A stretch of DNA of 45,165 bases from an uncultured Collinsella sp. (GCA_902494295.1 CABUSL010000002.1:1-45165); one strand, 5' to 3'; numbered from the stretch's first letter, positions 31,729-39,478 are shown. Translations and numbers: made by a program. The notes: a model not told the origin generated them from the letters alone.

Positions 31729-32097
31729 CTACAGGGTCTCGGGAGCGAGCGAGACGATCTTCATGTACTTCTTGTCACGAAGCTCGCGAGCGACAGGCCC
31801 GAAGATACGGGTGCCGACGGGCGAACCATCGTTGTTGATGACAACGCAGGCGTTCTCATCAAAGCGAATGTAGGAGCCATCCTTGCGGCGGATCTCCTTA
31901 ACGGTGCGAACGACGACGCAACGGACAACGTCCTTCTTCTTGACGTTGGCGCCAGGGGTAGCCTCCTGGACAGCACCGATGAACACATCGCCGATGCCTG
32001 CATAACGACGCTTGGAACCGCCAAGCACCTTGATGCAGCGAATCTTGCGAGCGCCGGAGTTGTCGGCGACGTTCAGCATGGTTTGCATCTGAATCAT
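31729..32097 (-). CDS. rplN: 50S ribosomal protein L14
   Basis: A 122-residue L14 starting MIQMQTMLNVADNSGARKI, the conserved start of the family, and containing FDENACVVINNDGSPVGTRI. L14 binds 23S rRNA at the subunit interface. The ATG has a GGAGG Shine-Dalgarno. It follows rpsQ by 118 bases, a gap that holds two hairpins, and precedes rplX by 13 bases. Confidence 0.97.
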   Translation of the reverse strand: MIQMQTMLNVADNSGARKIRCIKVLGGSKRRYAGIGDVFIGAVQEATPGANVKKKDVVRCVVVRTVKEIRRKDGSYIRFDENACVVINNDGSPVGTRIFGPVARELRDKKYMKIVSLAPETL

Positions 32098-32157
32098 GGT
32101 AGATGTTCCTCCGAACTAAGAACCGAAGAGAGGTGCGCAGCCTTTATACGGCCCGTG

Positions 32158-32213
32158 GTATGCAAGCCAGGCATACGCACATCTTCGGAAACGTACAAGT
32201 CGTAAGAGCGACT
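32158..32213 (-). other. Two hairpins in the rpsQ-rplN gap
   Basis: GTATGC (32158-32163) pairs with GCATAC (32171-32176), and AGTCG (32198-32202) with CGACT (32209-32213). They lie in the 118-base gap that marks the boundary of S10-type and spc-type genes. In E. coli S8 represses the spc operon at the L5 region; whether these stems are related is unknown. Confidence 0.4.
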
Positions 32214-32215
32214 GC

Positions 32216-32476
32216 TTATTTAGCGCGCTCGACGACCTCGATGAGGCGCCAACGCTTCATCTTGGACATAGGACGGGTCTCCATAACGCGGACGGTATCG
32301 CCCACGCCAGCCGTGCACTCCTCGTCGTGAGCGTGCAGCTTCTTGGAGCTGGTCATCATCTTGCCGTACTTGGGGTGACGTTTGCGCTCGGTGATGGTGA
32401 CAACAATGGTCTTGGCACCGGAGACGGAGGTAACGACACCCGTACGGACCTTACGCGAGTTACGCGAATCAGTCAT
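32216..32476 (-). CDS. rpsQ: 30S ribosomal protein S17
   Basis: An 86-residue S17 with RTGVVTSVSGAKTIVVTITER and the C-terminal VMETRPMSKMKRWRLIEVVE of the family. S17 binds the 5' domain of 16S rRNA early in assembly. ATG at 32476 with GGAGA Shine-Dalgarno. It follows rpmC by 16 bases. Confidence 0.97.
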   Translation of the reverse strand: MTDSRNSRKVRTGVVTSVSGAKTIVVTITERKRHPKYGKMMTSSKKLHAHDEECTAGVGDTVRVMETRPMSKMKRWRLIEVVERAK

Positions 32477-32492
32477 GTTCTCTCCTTAGGTC

Positions 32493-32708
32493 CTACTCGG
32501 CGACAGCGGACTTCTCCGCTGCGATCTCGCGGGCGCGCTGCTCCGTGAGGACGCGAGCGATGTCCTTCTTCACGGTGTTGACGCGAGCGGTGTTGTCCAG
32601 CTGGCTGGTGGCCATCTGGAAACGAAGGTTAAAGAGCTCGGCGCGCATTTCCTTCAGCTTCTCAACGAGCTGAGCGTCCGAGAGCTCACGAATCTCTGCG
32701 GGCTTCAT
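32493..32708 (-). CDS. rpmC: 50S ribosomal protein L29
   Basis: A 71-residue L29 with the ELREMRAELFNLRFQMATSQL-like helix pair (here KLKEMRAELFNLRFQ). L29 lies near the exit of the peptide tunnel. Its ATG overlaps the rplP stop (TAATG at 32706-32710), which suggests translational coupling. Length is slightly longer than the usual 60-66 residues because of a charged tail. Confidence 0.96.
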   Translation of the reverse strand: MKPAEIRELSDAQLVEKLKEMRAELFNLRFQMATSQLDNTARVNTVKKDIARVLTEQRAREIAAEKSAVAE

Positions 32709-33211
32709 TAGTTCTCCTCCTTGGCGGCGGCGGCGTCCTCAGCAGCCCACTTGGCCTCGAGAGCGGCCTCCTCAGCCATCTCCTTCTCGATGCGCTGCTC
32801 AGCGTTCTTAGCAGCAACAATCTTGGTCTTGATGGGGAGCTTGTGCTGCGCAAGACGCAGAGCCTCGCGAGCGACCTCCTCGGGAACACCCTTGACCTCG
32901 AACATGATGCGGCCGGGCTTGACGACGGCCACCCACTCCTCGGGGTTACCCTTACCAGAACCCATGCGAGTCTCGGCAGGCTTCTTGGTGATGGGCTTAT
33001 CGGGGAAGATCGTGATGTAGACACGACCGCCACGCTTCATGTAGCGGGTCATGGCAATACGAGCGGCCTCGATCTGACGGTTGGTGATCCAATGGGCCTC
33101 GAGAGCCTGGATACCAAACTCGCCGAAATGCAGCTCGGTATTACCCTTGGCCTGGCCCTTCATGGAGCCACGCTGCACCTTGCGGTGAAGAATACGCTTA
33201 GGGGCAAGCAC
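32708..33211 (-). CDS. rplP: 50S ribosomal protein L16 with C-terminal extension
   Basis: A 167-residue L16, about 30 longer than usual. The core carries LHFGEFGIQALEAHWITNRQ and MGSGKGNPEEWVAVVKPG, the conserved L16 signature region. From about residue 140 a charged, Ala- and Glu-rich helix-like tail (EKEMAEEAALEAKWAAEDA) is added. L16 organises the A-site tRNA region. The start is a GTG overlapping the rpsC stop (TAGTG), and its Shine-Dalgarno lies inside rpsC. The tail is in frame and the rpmC start overlaps its stop. Confidence 0.95.
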   Translation of the reverse strand: MLAPKRILHRKVQRGSMKGQAKGNTELHFGEFGIQALEAHWITNRQIEAARIAMTRYMKRGGRVYITIFPDKPITKKPAETRMGSGKGNPEEWVAVVKPGRIMFEVKGVPEEVAREALRLAQHKLPIKTKIVAAKNAEQRIEKEMAEEAALEAKWAAEDAAAAKEEN

Positions 33212-33921
33212 TACTGACCCCTCCTCTCGGAGTTACGACGACGAGGACGGGAAGAGCCCTCGAGTGCAGGGTTGGGAACAGGCTGGCCCGGGAGCTTCTC
33301 GCCCAGGTAAATCCAGACCTTCACGCCGCAAGCGCCCATGGTGGTGCTGGCGACAGCCGTGCCGTAGTCGATCTTGGCACGGAGGGTGTGCAGAGGCACG
33401 CGACCCTCGCGGTACCACTCACGACGGCCCATCTCGGCACCGCCGAGACGACCAGAGCACTGGATACGGATGCCCTTAGCGCCGGCCTTGCGGGCGGACT
33501 GGACAGCCTTGCGCATAGCGCGACGGAAGGCAACGCGGCCCTCGAGCTGCTCGGCGATAGACTGAGCAACGAGGTTGGCGTCGAGCTCGGGGCGCTTGAT
33601 CTCGACAACGTCGACGGAGAGCTGGCCCTTGGAGACGCCAGCGACCTTCTCGAGCTCGGTGCGGAGGGTATCGATCTCGGCACCCTTCTTACCGATGACA
33701 ACGCCGGGGCGAGCAGTGAGGATGATGACCTTCACCTTGTCGCCAGCGCGCTCGATCTCGACGCGGGAGACAGCTGCGCGGGAAAGACGCTTCTCGAGGT
33801 ACTTGCGGATCTCGAGATCGTTACCGAGGGTCTTAGCGTAATCCTTCTCTGCGAACCAGCGGGAGCGCCAGTTCTCGGTGATGCCAAGACGGAAGCCGGT
33901 GGGGTAGACTTTCTGACCCAT
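33211..33921 (-). CDS. rpsC: 30S ribosomal protein S3
   Basis: A 236-residue S3 beginning MGQKVYPTGFRLGITENW. The KH domain contains VIGKKGAEIDTLRTEL, and the C-terminal domain has CSGRLGGAEMGRREWYREG. S3 lines the mRNA entry channel. ATG at 33921 with AGGAGG Shine-Dalgarno twelve bases away. It overlaps rplP by one base and follows rplV by six. Confidence 0.97.
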   Translation of the reverse strand: MGQKVYPTGFRLGITENWRSRWFAEKDYAKTLGNDLEIRKYLEKRLSRAAVSRVEIERAGDKVKVIILTARPGVVIGKKGAEIDTLRTELEKVAGVSKGQLSVDVVEIKRPELDANLVAQSIAEQLEGRVAFRRAMRKAVQSARKAGAKGIRIQCSGRLGGAEMGRREWYREGRVPLHTLRAKIDYGTAVASTTMGACGVKVWIYLGEKLPGQPVPNPALEGSSRPRRRNSERRGQ

Positions 33922-33927
33922 ACAGCT

Positions 33928-34299
33928 TTACGCCTCCTTTCGAGGAGCAACGACGACGGTGATGTGGGAAGTACGCTTCAGAATGCGAGAAGCGGAACCC
34001 TTGGCGCGGGGACGGATGCGCTTAAGCGTCGGACCCTCGTCAACATAGGCAGCGGCGACAACCAGGTTGTCGGCACGCAGACCGTTGTTGTTCTCGGCGT
34101 TCGCAACGGCGGAACGGAGAACCTTCTCGACATCCACGGCGACGGCGCGGTCGCAGAAGTGGAGGATGTCGAAGGCCTGAGCGACAGGCTTGCGGCGGAT
34201 CAGATCGACCACCAGGCGGGCCTTGCTGGGGGAAACACGCACGTACTTAGCGACGGCGCGAACCTCGGTGGCCTCAGTTTCAATAGACTTAGTTGCCAT
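33928..34299 (-). CDS. rplV: 50S ribosomal protein L22
   Basis: A 123-residue L22 with AKYVRVSPSKARLVVDLIR and the C-terminal RPRAKGSASRILKRTSHITV loop that reaches into the peptide exit tunnel. This loop is a known site for macrolide-related changes; it looks ordinary here. ATG at 34299. It lies between rpsS and rpsC as usual. Confidence 0.97.
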   Translation of the reverse strand: MATKSIETEATEVRAVAKYVRVSPSKARLVVDLIRRKPVAQAFDILHFCDRAVAVDVEKVLRSAVANAENNNGLRADNLVVAAAYVDEGPTLKRIRPRAKGSASRILKRTSHITVVVAPRKEA

Positions 34300-34313
34300 T
34301 TACGGTTAACCCC

Positions 34314-34574
34314 CTATTTGGCCTTGTGGCCACGGAACGTACGAGTCGGCGCGAACTCGCCGAGCTTGTGACCAACCATGGACTCGGTAACATACACGGG
34401 CACATGCTTGCGGCCGTCGTGGACGGCGATGGTGTGACCAACCATCTCGGGGAAGATGGTGGACGCGCGGGACCAGGTCTTCACGACGTCCTTCTTGCCA
34501 GCCTCGTTCATCGCGGTGATACGCGAGAGAAGGCGAGTCTCCACGAACGGGCCCTTTTTGAGACTTCTGCTCAT
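34314..34574 (-). CDS. rpsS: 30S ribosomal protein S19
   Basis: An 86-residue S19 starting MSRSLKKGPFVETRLLSRI and containing GKHVPVYVTESMVGHKLGEF. It forms the 30S head with S13. ATG at 34574 with AGGAG Shine-Dalgarno. Length and position after rplB are standard. Confidence 0.97.
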   Translation of the reverse strand: MSRSLKKGPFVETRLLSRITAMNEAGKKDVVKTWSRASTIFPEMVGHTIAVHDGRKHVPVYVTESMVGHKLGEFAPTRTFRGHKAK

Positions 34575-34606
34575 AAGTGCTTTCTCCTAAAACTCGGTAT
34601 CCGAAA

Positions 34607-35437
34607 TTACTTCTTACGGCGACGAATGATGTGCTGGTTCGAGACCTTCTTCTTCTTGCGCGTACGAAGGCCCTTCGTCGGCTTACCCCAAGGGGTAACA
34701 GAGGGACGACCAGAGGTGTGGTTCTTGCCCTCGCCACCGCCGTGCGGGTGGTCGACAGGGTTCATGACGGTACCGCGGACGGTCGGGCGCACGTTCATGT
34801 GACGCTTACGGCCGGCCTTGCCGATGACGATGTTGGAGTGATCGGCGTTGCCGACCTCACCGACGGTGGCGCGGCAGGTAACGAGGATGCGGCGCATCTC
34901 GGAGGAAGGCATACGGACGATAGCGTACTTGCCCTCCTTACCCATCAGCTGGCAGGAGTTACCGGCGGAACGGGCGATAGCAGCGCCCTTGCCCGGCTGG
35001 AACTCGACGGCGTGGATGAGCGTACCGACGGGGATGTCGGCGAGGGGCAGAGCGTTGCCCGGCTTGATGTCGGCGTCAGAACCGGACATGATGGTCTGAC
35101 CGACCTCGAGACCCTTGGGGGCCAGGATGTAGCGCTTCTCACCGTCAGCGTAGTGCAGCAGAGCGATGCGAGCGGAACGGTTCGGATCGTACTCGATCGT
35201 GGCAACCTTGGCGGGCACGCCGTCCTTGTTGCGCTTGAAGTCGATCACGCGGTAACGACGCTTCACGCCGCCGCCCTGGTGGCGGGTGGTGATGCGGCCG
35301 TTGTTGTTACGACCGGCCTTCTTGGGCAGGGGCTCGAGAAGAGACTTCTCGGGCTTGGTGCAGGTGATCTCGGAGAAGTCGGAGATCGTCTGCCAACGCC
35401 TACCAGCGGAGGTCGGCTTAAGGTGCTTTACAGCCAT
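34607..35437 (-). CDS. rplB: 50S ribosomal protein L2
   Basis: A 276-residue L2 starting MAVKHLKPTSAGRRW. It contains GNALPLADIPVGT and the conserved HPHGGGEGKNHTSGRP, which includes the histidine close to the peptidyl transferase centre. The start at 35437 has an AAAGGG Shine-Dalgarno; an upstream start at 35512 would translate the leader. The 179-base gap to rplW is far larger than the others in this operon and is highly structured. Confidence 0.97.
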   Translation of the reverse strand: MAVKHLKPTSAGRRWQTISDFSEITCTKPEKSLLEPLPKKAGRNNNGRITTRHQGGGVKRRYRVIDFKRNKDGVPAKVATIEYDPNRSARIALLHYADGEKRYILAPKGLEVGQTIMSGSDADIKPGNALPLADIPVGTLIHAVEFQPGKGAAIARSAGNSCQLMGKEGKYAIVRMPSSEMRRILVTCRATVGEVGNADHSNIVIGKAGRKRHMNVRPTVRGTVMNPVDHPHGGGEGKNHTSGRPSVTPWGKPTKGLRTRKKKKVSNQHIIRRRKK

Positions 35438-35467
35438 TACAATCCCTTTCAATAGGAATCCGTTAGC

Positions 35468-35508
35468 CATCGCAGACAGGGATTCGAGGTTCTGCCTCGG
35501 GTGCGATG
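35468..35508 (-). promoter_or_regulatory. Structured leader before rplB
   Basis: CATCGCA (35468-35474) pairs with TGCGATG (35502-35508), enclosing CGAGG (35485-35489) paired with CCTCG (35495-35499). It ends about 31 bases before the rplB ATG. A control structure bound by L2 or another ribosomal protein is possible but not shown. Confidence 0.45.
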
Positions 35509-35517
35509 ACACCGGAC

Positions 35518-35543
35518 GTATACACGGTTCCGGGCGTGTCCAT
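35518..35543 (-). promoter_or_regulatory. Conserved 26-nt element, copy upstream of rplB
   Basis: This segment matches 37383-37408 (upstream of rplC) at 23 of 26 positions. On the minus strand both read TGGA-C/T-A, 14 bases, then TATAC, so each looks like an unusually close -35/-10 pair or an operator. TATAAA lies just before it at 35544-35549. Its repetition before two ribosomal genes suggests a shared promoter or regulator site. Confidence 0.5.
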
Positions 35544-35570
35544 TTTATACGCCCAAAACCTTGAGCTCCC

Positions 35571-35590
35571 GCCTCCCCTATTTGGGAGGC
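35571..35590 (-). other. Hairpin after rplW
   Basis: GCCTCCC (35571-35577) pairs with GGGAGGC (35584-35590) around a 6-base loop, 27 bases before the rplW stop is reached on the minus strand reading away from it. No T tract follows in the minus direction, so it is at best a partial terminator. With the promoter-like element it suggests a transcriptional boundary inside the operon. Confidence 0.45.
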
Positions 35591-35616
35591 ATGAGCTCAC
35601 TCAACAGCAGCGAGTC

Positions 35617-35904
35617 TTAGGCCTGGTTGCCAAAGACCTCGATGGTGTCGCCCTCGGCCAGCGTGACGATGGCCTTCTTCCAAGAACGGGTCTTGCCGGC
35701 GACATAGCGCACGCGCTTGGTCTTGGGCTTGACCGTCAGGGTGTTCACGCGAACGACCTTGACGCCGAAGATCTCCTCGACAGCGTCCTTGATCTGATAC
35801 TTGTTAGCATCCTTGGCGACCTCGAACGTGTACTTGTTCAGCTCCATGCCGGAGAAGGAACGCTCGGACACGATCGGACGGATGATGATCTCGTGGGCGG
35901 TCAT
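35617..35904 (-). CDS. rplW: 50S ribosomal protein L23
   Basis: A 95-residue L23 with IIIRPIVSERSFSGMELNKY and the EEIFGVKVVRVNTLTVKPK loop. L23 is the docking site for trigger factor and SRP at the tunnel exit. ATG at 35904, directly adjacent to the rplD stop (no gap), with GGGAGGT Shine-Dalgarno inside rplD. Confidence 0.97.
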   Translation of the reverse strand: MTAHEIIIRPIVSERSFSGMELNKYTFEVAKDANKYQIKDAVEEIFGVKVVRVNTLTVKPKTKRVRYVAGKTRSWKKAIVTLAEGDTIEVFGNQA

Positions 35905-36531
35905 TTATGCAAGCACCTCCCCGAAGTGAGCGGCGATGTCGGCGGGCATCAGCACAGCGTTGTTGTTGACGAGATCGTAGGTGTTGGCCTCGTCAGCGGT
36001 GATGATGAACGTCTTGGGAATGTTGCGGAACGACAGGTAGGCGTTGACGTCCTCATCGCGAACGATGATGGTCAGACGCTTGCCCTCAAGGCCGAGAGCC
36101 TTGAGCATGGCGACGGCAGCCTTGGTGGAAGGCTTCTCGAAGCCGTAGTCGTCGACGAGCACGAGCTCGCCGTCGGCCAGCTTGGCGGACAGCGCGGAGC
36201 GCATAGCCAGCTTGACCTCCTTGTTGTTCATACGCTTAGCGTAGGAACGGGGCTTGGGGGCGAAGACGACGCCACCGTGACGCCACTGGGCAGCACGGAT
36301 GGAACCCTGGCGGGCACGGCCGGTGCCCTTCTGACGCCAAGGCTTCTTGCCGCCACCGGAAACCTCAGAGCGACCCTTAGCAGACTGGGTGCCCTGACGC
36401 CAAGAGGCCATCTGGCACTTGACGATGTGGTGCATAACGTGGATGTTCGGCTCGATGCCGTACACCTCAGCGGCGAGCTCGGCCTCGGCGACCTTCTTGC
36501 CCTCGCTGTTCTTTACTTCAAACTTTGCCAT
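35905..36531 (-). CDS. rplD: 50S ribosomal protein L4
   Basis: A 208-residue L4. KPWRQKGTGRARQGSIRAAQW is the conserved tunnel loop of the family (shown in part, residues PWRQKGTGRARQGS). L4 also represses the S10 operon in E. coli by binding its leader. ATG at 36531 with AAGGAG Shine-Dalgarno. Standard position after rplC. Confidence 0.97.
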   Translation of the reverse strand: MAKFEVKNSEGKKVAEAELAAEVYGIEPNIHVMHHIVKCQMASWRQGTQSAKGRSEVSGGGKKPWRQKGTGRARQGSIRAAQWRHGGVVFAPKPRSYAKRMNNKEVKLAMRSALSAKLADGELVLVDDYGFEKPSTKAAVAMLKALGLEGKRLTIIVRDEDVNAYLSFRNIPKTFIITADEANTYDLVNNNAVLMPADIAAHFGEVLA

Positions 36532-36577
36532 TTAAGTGTTCTCCTTGGTATGACGCTGGGCTAAATGGGCTGGGCCC

Positions 36578-37198
36578 TTAGGCCATACGGATGGCGACGA
36601 GACCATTCTTGGCACCCGGGACAGCGCCCTTGACCAAGATGAGGTTCTGCTCGGCATCGATGCGGACAACGGAAAGGTTCTTGACGGTAACGCGCTCGTT
36701 ACCCATGTGACCGGCCATCTTGACGCCCTTGAGGACGCGCGCAGGATAGGCGCACTGACCGATAGAACCGGGGTGACGCTGGAAGTGAGAACCATGCGTC
36801 ATAGGACCGCGGCGCTGACCCCAGCGCTTGATGCGACCCTGGAAGCCCTTACCCTTGGAGGTACCGATGACGTCGACCTTCTCGACATCAGCGAAATCAG
36901 CGACGGTGACGACCTCGCCGACCTTGTGCTCCTCGCCGTTCTCGACGCGGACCTCACGAAGGAAGCGGACAGGCTCGACGCCGGCCTTGGCGAAGTGACC
37001 AGCCATGGGCTTGTTCACGTTCTTGGCCTTGATGACGCCGAAACCGATCTGGACGGCGTCATAGCCGTCGGTTGCCTGAGTTTTAACCTGCGAGACAGCG
37101 CAGGGGCCAGCCTGGATGACCGTGACGGGAACGACGTTATCGTTCTCGTCCCAAACCTGGGTCATGCCAATCTTGCGGCCGAGAATCATGCTGATCAA
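36578..37198 (-). CDS. rplC: 50S ribosomal protein L3
   Basis: A 206-residue L3 with MILGRKIGMTQVWDEN and the conserved GKGFQGRIKRWGQ and RRGPMTHGSHFQRHPGSIG. L3 starts 50S assembly. The start is uncertain: TTG at 37198 gives MISMILG, ATG at 37189 gives MILGRKIG; neither has a good Shine-Dalgarno (the best is a weak GGGATC before TTG). In most bacteria rpsJ precedes this gene; it is absent here and the 459-base gap 37199-37657 is non-coding. The gene begins the proximal half-operon. Confidence 0.93.
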   Translation of the reverse strand: MISMILGRKIGMTQVWDENDNVVPVTVIQAGPCAVSQVKTQATDGYDAVQIGFGVIKAKNVNKPMAGHFAKAGVEPVRFLREVRVENGEEHKVGEVVTVADFADVEKVDVIGTSKGKGFQGRIKRWGQRRGPMTHGSHFQRHPGSIGQCAYPARVLKGVKMAGHMGNERVTVKNLSVVRIDAEQNLILVKGAVPGAKNGLVAIRMA

Positions 37199-37235
37199 GA
37201 TATGATCCCAACTCTCGCGTGGTCTTGGGACAATG

Positions 37236-37257
37236 CGTACACCACCGAGCGTACGCC
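37236..37257 (-). promoter_or_regulatory. Hairpin in the rplC leader
   Basis: GCGTAC (37236-37241) pairs with GTACGC (37252-37257) around a 10-base loop. It lies 38 bases before the rplC start and would be in the 5' untranslated region if the promoter is at the 37383-37408 element. Confidence 0.4.
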
Positions 37258-37382
37258 CCTAGAGGACCACTACTTACACGACGTGCTCCCCAGCCTTGTA
37301 TTTCGCCCGGACTACCTGACAACCCTATTAAGCAGGCATTTTGTCCAGCCAGAATACTCCCCTGGTTTCACACAGCTGTTTA

Positions 37383-37408
37383 GTATACACGGCTGCGGGC
37401 GTATCCAT
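37383..37408 (-). promoter_or_regulatory. Conserved 26-nt element, copy upstream of rplC
   Basis: This is the second copy of the element at 35518-35543 (23 of 26 identical). Here the TATACT at 37382-37387 is a five-of-six -10 match. It lies 185 bases before rplC and is the best promoter candidate for the proximal ribosomal block. Confidence 0.5.
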
Positions 37409-37450
37409 CGAGATTCATATTTCACTCACATTGTTTACGCAGGTAAAGTG

Positions 37451-37627
37451 CGTGGCACGTTCCCAGTGTGCGGCGGAGGGGGCGGGCCTGAGACATATTA
37501 AGGTTGCTGCTCTACAGTCCTGCTCACGACGGAGAGCACATTAAGTGCTCTCCTGTTCGTGCGGAACTCGCGACAACCTTAATATGTCTCAGGCCCGCCC
37601 CCTCCGCCGCACACTGGGAACGCCACG
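37451..37627. repeat. 177-nt MITE-like inverted repeat upstream of rplC
   Basis: Left arm 37451-37506 (56 bases) and right arm 37574-37627 (54 bases) are exact reverse complements except for an extra AC in the left arm. The 67-base loop holds a further perfect stem, GGAGAGCAC (37531-37539) with GTGCTCTCC (37545-37553). No ORF or transposase is present. Flanks show no clear target duplication. Long arms, small size and lack of coding fit a miniature inverted-repeat element or a large structured RNA. It fills most of the gap 37199-37657. Confidence 0.85.
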
Positions 37628-37657
37628 TTAATGTCTGCTAAACCTTGCTCGCTCAGG

Positions 37658-38284
37658 CTAATGACTTTGTTGAGGGTCCACTATTTGCTGGAGGGTGAAC
37701 TTGCATTGGGGCCTGTCGCTCTCTCCTTGCAAATCTTCTTCGTCGAAATCGAAGATCATGATGGCGCAGTTGGGGAGTTTTGTTGGGAGCTCGAAGCCCT
37801 CTGGGGCTGCAGCCTTGATGAATTGGCGGCTGGCGCTGCCGTGGCTTACTGCTAGGAGGGCTTCGATGCCCTCGGAGTCCATGAGATTAGTGAGGGTGCC
37901 TACCATGCGTTCTTGCAGTGCGCGGCTTCCTTCTCCTCCGAAGGGGACCAAATCCTCGCCCGGATCCCAGACGTCGGTGGGAAGGGCATCGTGGGGACCT
38001 TCCTCGAAGGTGCCGTAGCAGCGTTCGATGATGCCTTCGCAGGGCTCGACTGCTGCGTCCGGGCCAAGGAGTTCGGTTGCGACGAGCTGAGCTGTGTCCA
38101 TGGCTCGGCCTAAGGGCGAAGAGACCACTTTGTCGGGGACAACGTCGTGGCTCTTGAGCCATGCGGCAGCCATTCCCGCTTGTTTGCGGCCCAGATCGGT
38201 CAGCGGTGAATCGCAGCGACCCTGGACCAGCTTTTTGACGTTGAACTCCGTCTGGCCGTGGCGGAGTAGGTATAGGCGCTTCAT
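37658..38284 (-). CDS. Histidine phosphatase family protein
   Basis: A 208-residue protein starting MKRLYLLRHGQTEFNVKKL, the phosphohistidine RHG motif with catalytic His9, and SPLGRAMDTAQ and AVSHGSASR with the second histidine. The family includes phosphoglycerate mutases and many small-molecule phosphatases; which substrate it uses cannot be told. ATG at 38284 with GGGGAG Shine-Dalgarno. It is followed, on the minus strand, by the long inverted repeat. Confidence 0.88.
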   Translation of the reverse strand: MKRLYLLRHGQTEFNVKKLVQGRCDSPLTDLGRKQAGMAAAWLKSHDVVPDKVVSSPLGRAMDTAQLVATELLGPDAAVEPCEGIIERCYGTFEEGPHDALPTDVWDPGEDLVPFGGEGSRALQERMVGTLTNLMDSEGIEALLAVSHGSASRQFIKAAAPEGFELPTKLPNCAIMIFDFDEEDLQGESDRPQCKFTLQQIVDPQQSH

Positions 38285-38323
38285 GCTCTCCCCTTCTGCA
38301 TAACCTGCTTTGCCGGCACAGCC

Positions 38324-39478
38324 TTACTCGTGGGTATGTCCTACGTAGTCTTCGTCGATCGTAATCTTGGCAATCGACTTGGGATATTCCGATTCGACCC
38401 TCTGGGCTAACGCGCGTTTGAGTTCATCGGCTCCCATGTCCAAATCCGAGGGTCGCACGCAGTCAAAAATCACATTGGTGTGCGTGGGGCCCGGCACGCA
38501 GCGCAAATCATGAATCGAAAGGCGGCTATCGATCTCCTGAGCCATGGCGTGAATGCGCAAGCGCATGCTCGCCACCTTGGGGTCATCGGTCACGATGGGA
38601 TCGTAGTGAAGCGTGACGATCATGCCGTCTTCGTACCTAAACGACTGCTCGATGTTATCGAGCGTGTCGTGACTTTCCAGCGGGCTGGCCTCGGCCGCCA
38701 TCTCGGCATGCGCACTTGCAAACTTCCTGCCCGGGCCGTAGTCGTGAACCATCAAATCGTGAACGCCCAAAACGCCGGGATAGCTCATGATCTTGTCTCG
38801 AATGTGCTTGACCAGCTTAGGATCGGGCGACTGACCCAAAAGCGGGCTCACCGTATCTTGAATAAGTTCAAAGCCGCTCCAGCCAATATAGGCGCCAACG
38901 GCAAGGCCGACCCATGCGTCAAGATTGATGTGCGTCACCTGCGAAACAATTGCGCACGCCAGCACGGCGCCCGTGGCAAGGACATCGTTCTTGGAATCCT
39001 GCGCGGTCGCATGCAACGTCTCGGACTCAATGCGATCGCCGAGCTTTTGGTTGAGTGCCGCCATCCACAGCTTAACGACCATCGAAAGCACCAGGACCGC
39101 CACCAGGGCAAGCGAGAACTCGACAGGTTCGGGGTGGATGACGCGCTCAACCGAGGACTTCACCAGCTCAACGCCGATGAGCAGTACGAGCGCTGCCACA
39201 ACTAGGCCCGAGAGGTACTCGTAGCGTCCATGGCCGTACGGATGCTCAAGGTCCGCCGGTTTGCTCGCCAGCTTAAAGCCCAGCACGCTCACGATGTTCG
39301 AGCTGGCATCGGACAGGTTGTTCATGGCATCCGCCACGATCGAAACCGATCCCGACAGCACGCCAATTGCGCCCTTTGCAGCGCATAGTGCCACATTGGC
39401 GAGAATACACACCACGCCCGTCAACGTGCCCACGCGCGCACGGTCGCCCTGCGCACGCTTAACAATCCACTCGACCAT
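38324..39478 (-). CDS. Cation diffusion facilitator (metal efflux) transporter
   Basis: A 384-residue CDF protein with six hydrophobic segments in the first 230 residues and a cytoplasmic tail. Metal motifs are VADAMNNLSDASSN in helix 2 and HATAQDSKNDVLATG in helix 5. The HxxxD/DxxxD patterns differ from the HxxxD of zinc exporters, so manganese, iron or zinc are all possible. The C-terminal part (from about residue 230) forms the dimer domain and has a further 90 residues. ATG at 39478. The histidine phosphatase gene lies just downstream. Confidence 0.88.
   Translation of the reverse strand: MVEWIVKRAQGDRARVGTLTGVVCILANVALCAAKGAIGVLSGSVSIVADAMNNLSDASSNIVSVLGFKLASKPADLEHPYGHGRYEYLSGLVVAALVLLIGVELVKSSVERVIHPEPVEFSLALVAVLVLSMVVKLWMAALNQKLGDRIESETLHATAQDSKNDVLATGAVLACAIVSQVTHINLDAWVGLAVGAYIGWSGFELIQDTVSPLLGQSPDPKLVKHIRDKIMSYPGVLGVHDLMVHDYGPGRKFASAHAEMAAEASPLESHDTLDNIEQSFRYEDGMIVTLHYDPIVTDDPKVASMRLRIHAMAQEIDSRLSIHDLRCVPGPTHTNVIFDCVRPSDLDMGADELKRALAQRVESEYPKSIAKITIDEDYVGHTHE

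Noticed and set aside
37137..37322. Small minus-strand open frame in the rplC upstream gap as a candidate rpsJ
   Set aside because: Its translation has no S10 motif and overlaps the start of rplC in another frame.
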